DNA from: Mesorhizobium australicum
GTDB lineage: Bacteria; Pseudomonadota; Alphaproteobacteria; Rhizobiales; Rhizobiaceae
Assembly (NCBI RefSeq): GCF_900177325.1
Contig: NZ_FXBL01000004.1
Span: forward strand, 4,638,501-4,702,500
DNA length: 64,000 nucleotides
Direction of reading: 5' to 3'
Part shown: piece after piece, positions 52,656 through 62,007 of the stretch
Position numbering within the stretch: position 1 is the stretch's first letter
Layout of the letters: the number at the start of each line of letters is the position of its first letter
Notes under the pieces: generated by a model
Told to the model about the DNA's origin: nothing
Database searches by the model: none
The model's input: the letters and a program-made list of their open reading frames with translations, nothing else
Made by a program: the position numbers and the translations under genes

Positions 52656-52769
52656 CCAATCGCTACGCGGTGCATCGAGCCCTGGCTCTGGCTTCCAAGC
52701 GCGGCGGTGAGGCGTTGACAATCCACTAACAGTCTGCCCAATATAAGTTGTTGGACACCGTGTCCATAT
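52656..52769 (+). repeat. Duplicated promoter segment, copy 2
   Basis: 114 bases highly similar to 43616-43731. In this copy a short frame (52634-52729) reads MLRATINANRYAV and continues to GGEALTIH and a stop, which looks like the C-terminal end of a lost gene carried along with the promoter. Confidence 0.8.
52752..52766. promoter_or_regulatory. TGGACA-CCG-TGTCCA, candidate IclR operator
   Basis: Perfect 6-3-6 palindrome about 90 bases upstream of the bicupin gene, with an additional half-site TGGACA at 52772-52777. It would control the bicupin and probably the TRAP binding protein. Confidence 0.65.
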
Positions 52770-52855
52770 TATGGACATTCTCTCAGTTCGATGCTTGGAG
52801 GTTTGAGCGGGTTTTCGGTGTCGGCAACGATCAAGCGATAGAGGAGGAGGAGAGC

Positions 52856-53821
52856 GTGAGGAGCTTGTTGAAAGTCGGGTTGGCTATCTTGGGTGCGATA
52901 GCGGTCAGCGCGGTGGGGGTGACGGGAGCACTTGCACAGTCAACGTATTCTTGGACGCCAAAGCCGAAAAAGTTGGCGAAATACGAGAACGGGCACGTCC
53001 CGCATACGAAGCTGACGAACGTCCTCGCCGGCAAGAACCCTTCCAAAAGTTGGACCCACAAGGTCGTCGACGACAAACACCTGCGAGCCGGGTGGGTGGG
53101 TTTGAAGGTGGGTGACGCGACGAGGCCCTTGAGGGTTACGGATCACCAGACCGCCTTCATTGTCTGGGATGGCCAGATTGAAGTCACGATCGAGGGTGTG
53201 GCGCCGTTTGTCGCCACCAAGGGCTATATGATCCGGGTTCCGTTCCGCCGGCTCTATTCACTGAAGAACGTGGGTGACACGCCGTCGCTGCACTTTGGAA
53301 TCTGGAATGCAGACTCCACATTCCTTTACCCGCAGGACTCGGCAACTTTGCCCAAGCCACCGAAGATCAACGGCAAGGATCAAATGTGGTACCTGAGCCG
53401 ACATGATGCGCCCGATAGCTTGACGCGTCAGCCTGAGCCTATTTTCTACGACTTCTTTGCTCAGCCTGCGGCCGGTGCATTCGTAAGCGACGATCGCATG
53501 TTCGTTAACCGCATCCGCGGCCAGGCGTTCAATTGCAATCCTCAGCCCCCGACGAGCATCGGACATTTCCACGTCGACTACGCTGAGTTCTGGTTCATCA
53601 TGGAAGGTCAGATCAGCTACAACATCGAAGGCTTGCCCTTCTTTGTCGCAGAGCCCGGCGATATCGTCTATGTCCCGGCCGGCCGCTGGCACTCTGCGGC
53701 GAACTATTGTCCGGGGTTCGATACCCGGATTGCCATCAATGGCTATCCGCGGGGGACGCATAACTGGCCGGTGACCACCCAGCCTCCGGTCCCCCCGATC
53801 GAAAGAGGAAGACCCCACTGA
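52856..53821 (+). CDS. Exported bicupin protein
   Basis: 321 residues. A signal peptide ends around GALAQ (residue 28). Two cupin repeats follow. The C-terminal one has a full metal-site pattern (GHFHVDYAEFWFIMEG and PAGRWHSA), while the N-terminal one (DHQTAFIVWDGQ) has lost most ligands. Possible roles are a periplasmic lyase, dioxygenase or binding protein for the transported acid. The GTG at 52856 has GGAGGAGGAG upstream. It lies before the TRAP binding protein gene. Confidence 0.78.
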   Translation: MRSLLKVGLAILGAIAVSAVGVTGALAQSTYSWTPKPKKLAKYENGHVPHTKLTNVLAGKNPSKSWTHKVVDDKHLRAGWVGLKVGDATRPLRVTDHQTAFIVWDGQIEVTIEGVAPFVATKGYMIRVPFRRLYSLKNVGDTPSLHFGIWNADSTFLYPQDSATLPKPPKINGKDQMWYLSRHDAPDSLTRQPEPIFYDFFAQPAAGAFVSDDRMFVNRIRGQAFNCNPQPPTSIGHFHVDYAEFWFIMEGQISYNIEGLPFFVAEPGDIVYVPAGRWHSAANYCPGFDTRIAINGYPRGTHNWPVTTQPPVPPIERGRPH

Positions 53822-54053
53822 TCTTCGCTGATCTTACGGGTGGCCCGTTCTCATCACGAGGGCGGGCCGCTGGTCTCATCCACCTTTGGTGACGGCGGCA
53901 GCAGTCAATTGCCCGGTGTATTCCGGGGTTTTGTTCACAGCACCTGCAGCAATGGGCCGAACTGGCCGTTCTCGCACTATCGGTGCTGTCGAGTTCGTTG
54001 GTGACAGTCAATGCATCCTGGTTCCCGGTGAACCGTTCTTGGGAGGTTAAACT

Positions 54054-55049
54054 ATGAGAATATTGCTTCTAACTGCGGCGCTGCTGGGAGGACTTCTGGC
54101 CGCCGCTCCGGCCGTGGCTCAGAACCCGCGCCTGGGCTACGTGCCTACGGAAGACCACCCGGTCGGACAGGCTTCGCGCCATTTTGCGAAGCTGGTGGAA
54201 GAAAAGACCGGCGGGCGCATCAAGATCGATACGTTCGGCAACGGCGTGCTCGGCAGCGAGCCGGAGATGCAGGCGTCGGTTCAGGCCGGCTTCATCGACA
54301 TCATGGTTGGCCCCACGCCCAACCTGGTCGGCGTCGTTCCGCAATTCATGATCTACGACCTGCCGTTTTTCTACAAGGACTTCGCGGCGGTCGATGCCGT
54401 CATGGACGGCGCAGTCGGCGAACAGCTGTTTGCACAGCTGAAGGAAAAGACCGGCATCGTCGGTCTGGCTTGGTGGGACAACGGCTTCCGCCACATGACC
54501 AACAAGATTCGCCCCGTCAACACGGTGGAAGATATGGCAGGGATCAATATCCGGGTCATACCTAACCCGTTGTTCATTGCGACGTGGACGGCGCTGGGCA
54601 CCAATCCGACGCCGCTTCCCTGGCCCGAGCTTTACAGTGCCCTCGAAAATGGCGCCGTCGACGCTCAGGAAACGCCCTACGCCCTCATCTACACCGCCAG
54701 GTTCTATGAGGTGCAGAAGTATCTGGCCAAGACGGGCCATGTCTATACGCCGTTCGTTCTCCTCGCGAGCCAGAAGTGGTTCGGAAGCCTCTCCGAGGAG
54801 GACAAGGCGCACGTCATGGAAGCTGCAAAGGAATCGGCCGCTTTCCAGCGGGACGTTTCCCGCAAGGCGGCGGCGGAGTTGGAGGAGCAGCTCAAGGAGA
54901 AGGGCTTCGAGATCACCCAGCCCACGCCTGAAGCGCTCGCAGCCATGAGCGAACGCGTTGCTCCTGTCGTGAAAGAGTATAGCGAAAAGATCGGGGTCGA
55001 CCTGGTCGAGAAGGCGCGCGCCGATATGGCCGCGGTTGCCAAGCCGTAA
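54054..55049 (+). CDS. dctP: TRAP transporter periplasmic binding protein DctP
   Basis: 331 residues with a signal peptide (about 1-22, ending AVAQ) and the DctP fold. GYVPTEDHPVGQASRHFAKLV starts the mature protein, and the RNIRVIPNP-like ligand loop (INIRVIPNPLF) holds the Arg that binds the carboxylate. The ribosome site is GGGAGG. The membrane subunits are not downstream but on the opposite strand beyond a degenerate 1-kb stretch. It carries a carboxylate or sugar acid. Confidence 0.9.
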   Translation: MRILLLTAALLGGLLAAAPAVAQNPRLGYVPTEDHPVGQASRHFAKLVEEKTGGRIKIDTFGNGVLGSEPEMQASVQAGFIDIMVGPTPNLVGVVPQFMIYDLPFFYKDFAAVDAVMDGAVGEQLFAQLKEKTGIVGLAWWDNGFRHMTNKIRPVNTVEDMAGINIRVIPNPLFIATWTALGTNPTPLPWPELYSALENGAVDAQETPYALIYTARFYEVQKYLAKTGHVYTPFVLLASQKWFGSLSEEDKAHVMEAAKESAAFQRDVSRKAAAELEEQLKEKGFEITQPTPEALAAMSERVAPVVKEYSEKIGVDLVEKARADMAAVAKP

Positions 55050-55060
55050 AAGGCCTGGTT

Positions 55061-55091
55061 GCGCCGGAGCCAGGTTCGCCTGCTCCGGCGC
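55061..55091 (+). terminator. Hairpin terminator after dctP
   Basis: GCGCCGGAGC (55061-55070) pairs perfectly with GCTCCGGCGC (55082-55091) around an 11-base loop, followed by CCATTTTC. It begins 12 bases after the stop. Confidence 0.7.
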
Positions 55092-56042
55092 CCATTTTCA
55101 AAAGCACGCTGCGTTCTGTCGCGTGTTGAAGGTCATCGCCACCAGCCGCTGAAAAAGTTGCTCGTGCGTTAGATGACCGGCCTGGAGGTCCAGGACCGCC
55201 CCTGCCCGCGACTGCGGCAGGCCGAGAATGTCGCCCAGCACTCCATCCGTTGAACGGCACCAGCGGCTCGCAACGCGCCAACGATCAGCGGCCGCTCCTC
55301 GGTATTGAGATCGATCCGTAAGGCGCGGATGACGTTGCGATGAAAGCCGCGACCGAGGCAAGTCCGTTCCAGGTGCCGACGCCAGAGCGAAATCACCGGC
55401 CTCGAACCACCACTCTTCAAACCCGGCAAGAAGAATGCCCGGCGTACGCGGTCCGGGCTGGGCAAAGACGCAGGACCGCGACTGCCGCGGCCAGAATGGA
55501 TAGCGCAGCGTCGATGCGACGAGAAATGCGGGGCTTCCGATGACGGCAGGCGCGGCGCTGACTGCGAGCGCGAATGCGATGGCCTGCACGGCCCGCGGCC
55601 GCACGACGAATGCCTTCATTCGATGACCGTGTTGACTGGCTGCGACAGCGGGACGTTTGGGGCGGTTCAATCGCCACAACTGCGACCGCGCATCTGCCCA
55701 GCCGCATATTGCGCATCCGGGCTGTCACGAACGATCTGTGGTCAGATCGGGATGATGAGCCCGGTGCACGTCCCGGAATTCTGGTCGGATCGGAACCGAT
55801 TGCCGATCGGCGAAAGGTCGCCGATCGGCAGACGTTGCGACCGCACTGCTGGCGCTTGATGTCGGCCAGCCTGAGGCACGCGGAGAACTCGAATATGTGC
55901 TGCGCATCGATATTGGCCTACGCCAGCCGACGCAACTTCTCCCGCGTCAGGATCCCGCTACGGTCCTGGTGAGAGAGCCTGTGCGGCACCGGCGCAGACC
56001 CCGTCGCCGGATGTTCAGCCCACCTACTCCACGGTTCGAGCC
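55092..56042. other. About 950 bases without a recognisable gene
   Basis: Only short, mutually overlapping frames with unnatural composition (rich in Arg, Pro and Ser) are open here. No ribosome site, family motif or RNA-like structure stands out. It separates dctP from dctM and probably is decayed DNA from a rearrangement. Confidence 0.6.
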
Positions 56043-57320
56043 TCAATGGAGCCATGACGCTGGCACGGTCACCAGTGCCGGGAACAGAACCAGCAGGACA
56101 ATGAGGACCATTTCGGCCAGAAGGAAAGGCCACACGCCTCTCAGGGCCGTCTCCATTGGAACTTTGCTGATTCCGCACACCGTGTTGAGGACTGTTCCGA
56201 CAGGGGGCGTGATCATGCCGACCGCGGCGGTCATGATGAACATGACACCGAAATAGACCGGGTCGATCCCGGCCGCCTTTACGAGCGGCATGAGGATGGG
56301 CACCAGAATGGTGATCGATGGTGCGAAATCGAGCACCATGCCGATAATAAAGATCGCCAGGACGATCATCCCCATCAGCAGGATCGGCATATCGATGAAA
56401 GGACTGAGCAGACTAACGAGCTGGGCCGGCAGACTGGCGATCGTCATCATGAAGCCGGTGAACACAGAGGCTGCGACGAGCAGCATGATCACCGCCGTCA
56501 TTCGACCGGCGGCGAGCAGCGCGTCATAAAGCAGCCGCGGTGTCAGCTCCCGATAAACGAACAGCCCCACAAACAGCGCATAGGCGGCGGCAACGACGCC
56601 GGCCTCGGTGGGGGTGAAGAGGCCGAACCGCAGTCCGACCAGGATAATCATCGGCAGCATCAACGCCCAACCGGCGGTCAGAATGGCTTTGGGGATGTCC
56701 CTGCGCGGGAGTTTGGGCTGGACCGCCGATGTTTCCTTTCTGGAGACGATCCACCAGGTCGCCACCAGGCTCAGCCCCATCAGGATTCCTGGCACGATTC
56801 CGGCAAAGAACAGGCCGACGATGGAAATGTTTGCGGTGACGCCCAGGATGATGAACCCGACAGAGGGCGGGATCACGGGGGCAATGATGCCCGTTGCCGC
56901 CATCAAGCCCGAGGCGCGGCCCATGTTGTAGCCCGCATCGCGCATAAGCGGGATCAGCATGACGGCAATCGTCGCCGTATCCGCGATTGCCGATCCGGAG
57001 AGGCTGGCCATCAGCACGCCCGTGCCGATGACCACGTAACCTAGGCCGCCACGTATGTGACCGAAGAGCGCCAGGGCCACGTTCACGATCCGACGCGAAA
57101 GCCCGCCGGCGTTCATGAGCTCACCGGCAATGAGGAAGAACGGGATCGCCATCAGCGGATAGCTGTCAGCGCCATTGACCAGCCGCTGCGCCAGGATCTG
57201 CGCATCCAGATTTCCCATCAGCAGCATCATCGCGACGCCCGAAAGCATCAGGGCGAAGGCAATGGGAACTCCTATGGCCATCGCACCAAGGAGCGAAACG
57301 ATAAAGACCAGACCGCTCAC
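56043..57320 (-). CDS. dctM: TRAP transporter large permease DctM
   Basis: 425 residues, strongly hydrophobic with about 12 helices. GVPIAFALMLSG, GLSRRIVNVALALFGHIRGG, GSAIADTATIAVMLIP and the C-terminal ITPPVGTVLNTVCGI are diagnostic of the DctM subunit, the Na+-coupled channel part. It overlaps dctQ by 4 bases. Opposite in orientation to dctP. Confidence 0.92.
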   Translation of the reverse strand: MSGLVFIVSLLGAMAIGVPIAFALMLSGVAMMLLMGNLDAQILAQRLVNGADSYPLMAIPFFLIAGELMNAGGLSRRIVNVALALFGHIRGGLGYVVIGTGVLMASLSGSAIADTATIAVMLIPLMRDAGYNMGRASGLMAATGIIAPVIPPSVGFIILGVTANISIVGLFFAGIVPGILMGLSLVATWWIVSRKETSAVQPKLPRRDIPKAILTAGWALMLPMIILVGLRFGLFTPTEAGVVAAAYALFVGLFVYRELTPRLLYDALLAAGRMTAVIMLLVAASVFTGFMMTIASLPAQLVSLLSPFIDMPILLMGMIVLAIFIIGMVLDFAPSITILVPILMPLVKAAGIDPVYFGVMFIMTAAVGMITPPVGTVLNTVCGISKVPMETALRGVWPFLLAEMVLIVLLVLFPALVTVPASWLH

Positions 57321-57862
57321 GGGGCTTTCTCCGAAGTAAGCGCGGGGGGCAGGACAGGCAGCGGCTCAACATGCTCCATCCCCGACCAAGGGGCGGGCAG
57401 GATGCCGCGCAACGAGCGCCACAGATCAAGAAGGAGGACCACAGCCATCAGGATGGCGGCGGCAAGCCCGGCGGCGTAGATGGCGCCGACGGGGATTCCC
57501 GACAGTGCCTGGACGTTGCCCCACTCGATCACCGTGAGTGACCAGCTGCCTTGCGCCAGGAGCCAGCAGCACCAAAGCATCAAGCCATATGAAGCGAGAA
57601 AGCAGACGAAGCGCGCCTTGCGAGGCAAGCGGACCACCAACGACTCGACGCCGAGATGCGCGCCCTTGGCCAAGGCCACCACGGACCCCAGGAAGATGAC
57701 CCAGACGAGGATCACACGGGAGACTTCAACAGCAAACGGAATGCCTGAGCTGAAGCCGTACCGAAGCACGACATTGGTAAAGATCAGGAGGCTGATGGCG
57801 GCCATGCCGACAACGACGAAGACGTCGAAAGCCTTTAATAGCCATTGCAGCGGTGAGGACAT
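57317..57862 (-). CDS. dctQ: TRAP transporter small permease DctQ
   Basis: 181 residues with four predicted helices. FTNVVLRYGF and ILVWVIFLGSVVALAKGAHLGVE are the conserved DctQ segments. It forms a complex with DctM in the inner membrane. The stop/start overlap with dctM implies coupled translation. Confidence 0.9.
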   Translation of the reverse strand: MSSPLQWLLKAFDVFVVVGMAAISLLIFTNVVLRYGFSSGIPFAVEVSRVILVWVIFLGSVVALAKGAHLGVESLVVRLPRKARFVCFLASYGLMLWCCWLLAQGSWSLTVIEWGNVQALSGIPVGAIYAAGLAAAILMAVVLLLDLWRSLRGILPAPWSGMEHVEPLPVLPPALTSEKAP

Positions 57863-58079
57863 GACAGCTCCCAGAAGGTTGTGCGCGCATGCGACGGCCT
57901 TGGCCGCACCCTGACGAGATCAGGAAACCGTCAGCGGGGATTTCAACATGCCGGTCGGGCGTAGACACCTGATCGCCCGATGAAGACAGGCCCTGCCGAT
58001 GCAGTCGAACAGCGCGCAAGGGTAGAAACAATGATCCCTCGAACCGATCTGGTAGAGGTCTCATGCAACGCTTGCGGTG

Positions 58080-58370
58080 TCAGACGCCTTCCACCACAGC
58101 CAGATGTGCCTTGGCATGCTTCTCGCGGGCCTTGATCGCCGTCTGATATTCGGGAGAGTTGTAGCAGGCGAGCGCCGTTTCGTAGTCCTTGAACTCGATG
58201 ACTGCCAGGCGGTTCGCCGGCAAGCCCTCCATAACCTGGCTCTTTCCCGCGCGAACCACAAAGGTCGCGCCGTATTTGTCGAAGGCTGCCTTGTTCAAGG
58301 CAATGTAGTCCTTGTAACCCTCCTGGTCTGCAATATCGACCATTGCAACCCAGTATCCTTTTTTGGTCAT
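58080..58370 (-). CDS. DUF1330 family protein
   Basis: 96 residues, the usual length for this dimeric alpha/beta-barrel (ferredoxin-like) family. KGYWVAMVDI, YKDYIALNKAAFDKYGA and the RLAVIEFKDYETALACYNSPEY stretch are typical. Function is unknown; members often sit in catabolic operons. The ATG at 58370 has AGAGGAAG upstream. Divergent from the IclR gene, with a candidate operator between them. Confidence 0.85.
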   Translation of the reverse strand: MTKKGYWVAMVDIADQEGYKDYIALNKAAFDKYGATFVVRAGKSQVMEGLPANRLAVIEFKDYETALACYNSPEYQTAIKAREKHAKAHLAVVEGV

Positions 58371-58512
58371 TTGCTTCCTCTCCCCATAGAATTCCCGCGG
58401 CCTCTCGTGGAAGGTGCCGACGGCCGGATACGTTCGCATTCGGCACAGGTCCTTTCCGTTGATCCTCCTCGATCACACGGCCAACACCGAAACAAGAACG
58501 TTGACTACAATA

Positions 58513-58527
58513 TGGACAACTTGCCCA
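58513..58527. promoter_or_regulatory. TGGACA-ACT-TGCCCA, candidate IclR operator
   Basis: A 6-3-6 palindrome with one mismatch, 53 bases before the IclR start and in the shared promoter with the DUF1330 gene. It would allow autoregulation. Confidence 0.55.
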
Positions 58528-58579
58528 TGAACGTGTATGCCCACCCTGTTCCGTTGTCAAGCTTGCAAGGAGATGCGCT

Positions 58580-59389
58580 ATGAGCCCGAGTGACCTCCAG
58601 GACGAAGCTGATGCAAAAGCCCCTACTCACGTGCAGGGAGCGGCCTCGTTCTCGAAGTTCATAGCGGTGCTGCAGATTATAGCGGATGCCCCCGGAGCGC
58701 AGGACATTGCCCAGCTGACAAAGCGTGCCCCATTTCCGCGAGGGACGGTCTATCGCCTCGTTTCGGCCCTCATCGCGGAGGGACTCGTCGCACAGTCGGG
58801 AGAGGACGGAACGTTTCGCCTCGGGCCTCGCCTCCTCCAGCTTGCCGCCAAGACCTGGGAAGACTTCGACTTACGAACGATCGCACGACATTTTCTGGTA
58901 TCGCTCCGCGACCAGACGGACGAGGCCGTGCACCTTGCGGTGCCCAGCAACAACCGGATGGTCTACATCGACAAGTTGGTAGGCTCCAGCTCGGTTCAGA
59001 TGAAGACCAGCATCGGCGGCCAGGTAGAACTTCACTCGACATCCGTGGGTAAGGCGTGGCTGTCTGGTCTGCCGGACCAGAGGCTGTTGGAGGTCATCAA
59101 GAGCCTGGATCTGAGACGCCATACCCCCAAGACGTTCACGACACCCGAAGCGCTGTTCGATGAATTGAAGCGGACGCGCGAGCAAGGGTTCGCGTTCGAT
59201 GACGAAGAGAACGAGCCGGATATCCGCTGTATCGGCAGCCCGATCTTCAATCGTTCGGGGGAGCCGATCGGAGCGGTCAGCGTCAGTATGCCGGTGTACC
59301 GGCACGACGAGCGCCGCCACGAGCTTTGCGGAAGGCTGGTGCGTCAAACGGCGAAACTGATCAGCACAGAATTGTCCAGGATAGTCTAG
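58580..59389 (+). CDS. IclR-family transcriptional regulator
   Basis: 269 residues. The N-terminal winged helix is KFIAVLQIIADAPGAQDIAQLT with recognition helix RGTVYRLVSALIAEGLV; the GAF-like effector domain follows, with ELHSTSVGKAWLSGL and IGAVSVSMP. IclR proteins sense small carboxylates. The 6-3-6 palindromes in front of four transcription units of this region are likely its targets. The ribosome site is AAGGAG. Confidence 0.9.
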   Translation: MSPSDLQDEADAKAPTHVQGAASFSKFIAVLQIIADAPGAQDIAQLTKRAPFPRGTVYRLVSALIAEGLVAQSGEDGTFRLGPRLLQLAAKTWEDFDLRTIARHFLVSLRDQTDEAVHLAVPSNNRMVYIDKLVGSSSVQMKTSIGGQVELHSTSVGKAWLSGLPDQRLLEVIKSLDLRRHTPKTFTTPEALFDELKRTREQGFAFDDEENEPDIRCIGSPIFNRSGEPIGAVSVSMPVYRHDERRHELCGRLVRQTAKLISTELSRIV

Positions 59390-59448
59390 CGACACGCGCC
59401 GACGCTTGTCGACAGCGGCTACTGATCATATCGATTTGGGAGGCAGAG

Positions 59449-60030
59449 ATGGGATTGCACCACTACGCCGGGAGGTTATTTGCCGCTGGAATTTTTGCTG
59501 TTATTTCCGCAGGGTACGCGGAAGAAGATCATCGAGAGCTTGGTTCGCATGTACACGGACGCGCCACATTGGCGATCGCCGTCGAGGCCAACAGTGTTCA
59601 GATCGAGTTCGCAGCCCCCGGCATGGATATTGTCGGCTTTGAGCACGAAGCCGAAACCGCCAGGCAGAAGAGAGCTGTCGAGACCGCGCTCGCCGACCTG
59701 CGGGAGCCGCTGAAGCTCTTCGTGTTCCCCGAGACTGCAGGTTGCACGGTGACCTCAGCGGAGGTGAACGTCATCGCCGAAGACGACGAGCATCATGACG
59801 CCGAGGCTGAGACTGACGACACCGCGGAGACCGAAGAGCTCGATGACCGTCACGCCGAGTTCCGCGCAACTTATGCTCTCGCCTGCGCGGATGCTGCACA
59901 GCTGACGTCGATCTATTTTCCATTCTTCGATCGTTTCGCCGAAGCCCATGCACTCGCCGTGACGATCATCGATGCCGATGGGCAGTCCTCCTCAGATGTG
60001 ACCAGCGATTACCGTCATCTGGAACGATGA
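59449..60030 (+). CDS. DUF2796 (ZrgA-like) exported protein
   Basis: 193 residues. A signal peptide (about 1-24) precedes HRELGSHVHGRATL, a His-rich metal-binding start typical of DUF2796. A central stretch DDEHHDAEAETDDTAETEE is His/Asp/Glu-rich and may also bind metal. GGGAGG precedes the ATG. First gene of a four-gene operon with the composition of the zinc-starvation zrg systems; it would bind zinc in the periplasm. Confidence 0.82.
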   Translation: MGLHHYAGRLFAAGIFAVISAGYAEEDHRELGSHVHGRATLAIAVEANSVQIEFAAPGMDIVGFEHEAETARQKRAVETALADLREPLKLFVFPETAGCTVTSAEVNVIAEDDEHHDAEAETDDTAETEELDDRHAEFRATYALACADAAQLTSIYFPFFDRFAEAHALAVTIIDADGQSSSDVTSDYRHLER

Positions 60031-60031
60031 G

Positions 60032-60754
60032 ATGATCGGGGAGGCAGCGACAGACGCCGTGCGCTTGCGTGGCGTCGAGTACAAATGGACAGCGCGAGAC
60101 GAATTTAGCTTCTCGATAGACCAGTTTGAGGTTGCCCGTGGGGAGCGTCTCCTGCTGCTTGGCGCATCCGGCAGCGGAAAATCAACGCTGCTCGGCCTGC
60201 TCACGGGCCTCGTCTCGCCGCATTCCGGCTCCCTCGAGGTCCTGGGGACGCGTCTCGACAGATTGAGCGGCGGCGCACGCGATCAATTCCGCGCCGAGCA
60301 CTTCGGCATCATCTTCCAGATGTTCAATCTTCTTCCCTACGGCGCCGTCATCGACAATGTGATGCTGCCGCTCAGTTTCGCACCGGAACGTCGTGCCCGC
60401 GCTACGGCCGCGGGCGGCACGCAGAGCGAAGCCTGGCGCCTCTTGTCGGCCTTGGGGCTTCCGGCGGATATCGGGCAGAAAAAGGCGGCCGCTTTGAGCG
60501 TAGGTCAGCAACAACGCGTCGCGACGGCGCGGGCGCTCATCGGTTCCCCCGAGATTGTTGTCGCCGACGAGCCGACATCTGCTCTCGACGAGGATCGGCA
60601 GCAGGATTTCCTCGAGCTTCTGTTCGGCCAGATCGAAGCCACGCAGGCGACCCTGATCATGGTAAGTCACGACCGACGCTTGGCGCAGCATTTCACGCGT
60701 GTAATCCAGCTCGACGACATCCTGACAACGTCGAAAAGCGGGGCACGGGCATGA
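60032..60754 (+). CDS. ABC transporter ATPase of the LolD/MacB type
   Basis: 240 residues: Walker A GASGSGKST, Q-loop IIFQMFNLLP, signature LSVGQQQRVATARAL, and Walker B IVVADEPTSALD. It works with the FtsX-like permease whose gene overlaps its stop (ATGA). Such pairs power extracytoplasmic proteins or metal/lipoprotein movement. Confidence 0.9.
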   Translation: MIGEAATDAVRLRGVEYKWTARDEFSFSIDQFEVARGERLLLLGASGSGKSTLLGLLTGLVSPHSGSLEVLGTRLDRLSGGARDQFRAEHFGIIFQMFNLLPYGAVIDNVMLPLSFAPERRARATAAGGTQSEAWRLLSALGLPADIGQKKAAALSVGQQQRVATARALIGSPEIVVADEPTSALDEDRQQDFLELLFGQIEATQATLIMVSHDRRLAQHFTRVIQLDDILTTSKSGARA

Positions 60755-62007
60755 TCGTCGCGCGCCTTGCCCTGCAGTCGCTGCGCAACCGCTGGATCAC
60801 GGTGTTGCTGACGATCCTTGCGATCTCCGTCAGCGTCATGCTCCTGCTCGGTGTCGAGAAAGTGCGCAGCGGCGCGCGAGACAGCTTTGCCGGCACGGTG
60901 TCTGGGGCGGATCTGGTCATTGGCGCCCGGTCGGGTGCCATGCAACTTCTTCTCTACTCGGTGTTCCGCATTGGCAACGCCACCAACAATGTCACCTGGC
61001 GCAGCTACGAAGACATCGTTTCGCGCCCGGAAGTAGCCTGGGCAATTCCCCTCTCCCTTGGCGACAGTCACCGCGGCTTTCCTGTCATTGGGACGACACC
61101 GGATTACTTCGAGCACTTCCGGTATCGCGGCGGCCAGGCCTTGGCGTTTGCCGCGGGAGGACCCTTTGATGACCTCTTCGATGTCGTCCTCGGCTCCGAC
61201 GTTGCGAGCCAGCTTGGCTATGCCATAGGAGACAAGCTCATCGTCGCGCACGGCGTGGGCTCCCTCGGCCCCCAGCATGACGATCTTCCATTTCGCGTCT
61301 CCGGCATTCTGGCGCGTACCGGCACGCCGGTAGACAAATCTCTCCATCTCAGTCTCAAGGCTATCGAGGCCATTCATGTCGACTGGCGATCTGGTTCGCG
61401 GATCCCGGGACAAGTGACGCCGGCCGATCGTCTGCGACAGATGTCCCTTCCGCCGAGGGCGATAACCGCGGCCATCATCGGCTTGAAGTCGCGCCTGCAG
61501 GTCATCGGATTTCAGCGCCGGGTGAACGAATACAGGGCCGAGCCTTTGTCAGGCGTCCTGCCCGGCGTGGCCTTGCAGGAGATGTGGGGGTTGGTCGGCA
61601 CAGCCGAGACCGCATTGCTGGGTGTCTCCGCCATGGTCGTGGTGACGTCGATGCTCGGTTTGTCGGCGATGATACTGTCGACGCTCAATGAGCGACGTCG
61701 CGAGATCGCGATATTGCGCTCGCTGGGCGCGCGACCCGGCACGGTCGCGGGCCTTCTTGTCGGGGAAGCGACGCTGCTGACCGTGGCGGGAATTGTGATC
61801 GGCACTGCCGCGCTGTATGCCGCCCTGGTCGTGGCTCGCCCTCTGATTGACAGAAGATTCGGCATCGACATCGGCGTTCAACCCCCATCCTCGACCGATG
61901 CACTGCTACTATTGGCAATTCTGATCGGCGGAATGGCAGCGGGATTCCTGCCGGCCTGGCGCGCCTACAGAATGTCCCTCGCAAACGGCATGATGGTGCG
62001 AACATGA
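60751..62007 (+). CDS. FtsX/MacB-type ABC permease
   Basis: 418 residues with one N-terminal helix (WITVLLTILAISVSVML), a large periplasmic domain (about 45-265) and three C-terminal helices containing RRREIAILRSLGARPGTV, the FtsX coupling motif. It overlaps both neighbouring genes by 4 bases. Confidence 0.9.
   Translation: MIVARLALQSLRNRWITVLLTILAISVSVMLLLGVEKVRSGARDSFAGTVSGADLVIGARSGAMQLLLYSVFRIGNATNNVTWRSYEDIVSRPEVAWAIPLSLGDSHRGFPVIGTTPDYFEHFRYRGGQALAFAAGGPFDDLFDVVLGSDVASQLGYAIGDKLIVAHGVGSLGPQHDDLPFRVSGILARTGTPVDKSLHLSLKAIEAIHVDWRSGSRIPGQVTPADRLRQMSLPPRAITAAIIGLKSRLQVIGFQRRVNEYRAEPLSGVLPGVALQEMWGLVGTAETALLGVSAMVVVTSMLGLSAMILSTLNERRREIAILRSLGARPGTVAGLLVGEATLLTVAGIVIGTAALYAALVVARPLIDRRFGIDIGVQPPSSTDALLLLAILIGGMAAGFLPAWRAYRMSLANGMMVRT

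Noticed and set aside
55098..55679. Minus-strand open frame in the dctP-dctM gap
   Set aside because: No ribosome site, no family motif and composition unlike its neighbours; treated as degenerate DNA.
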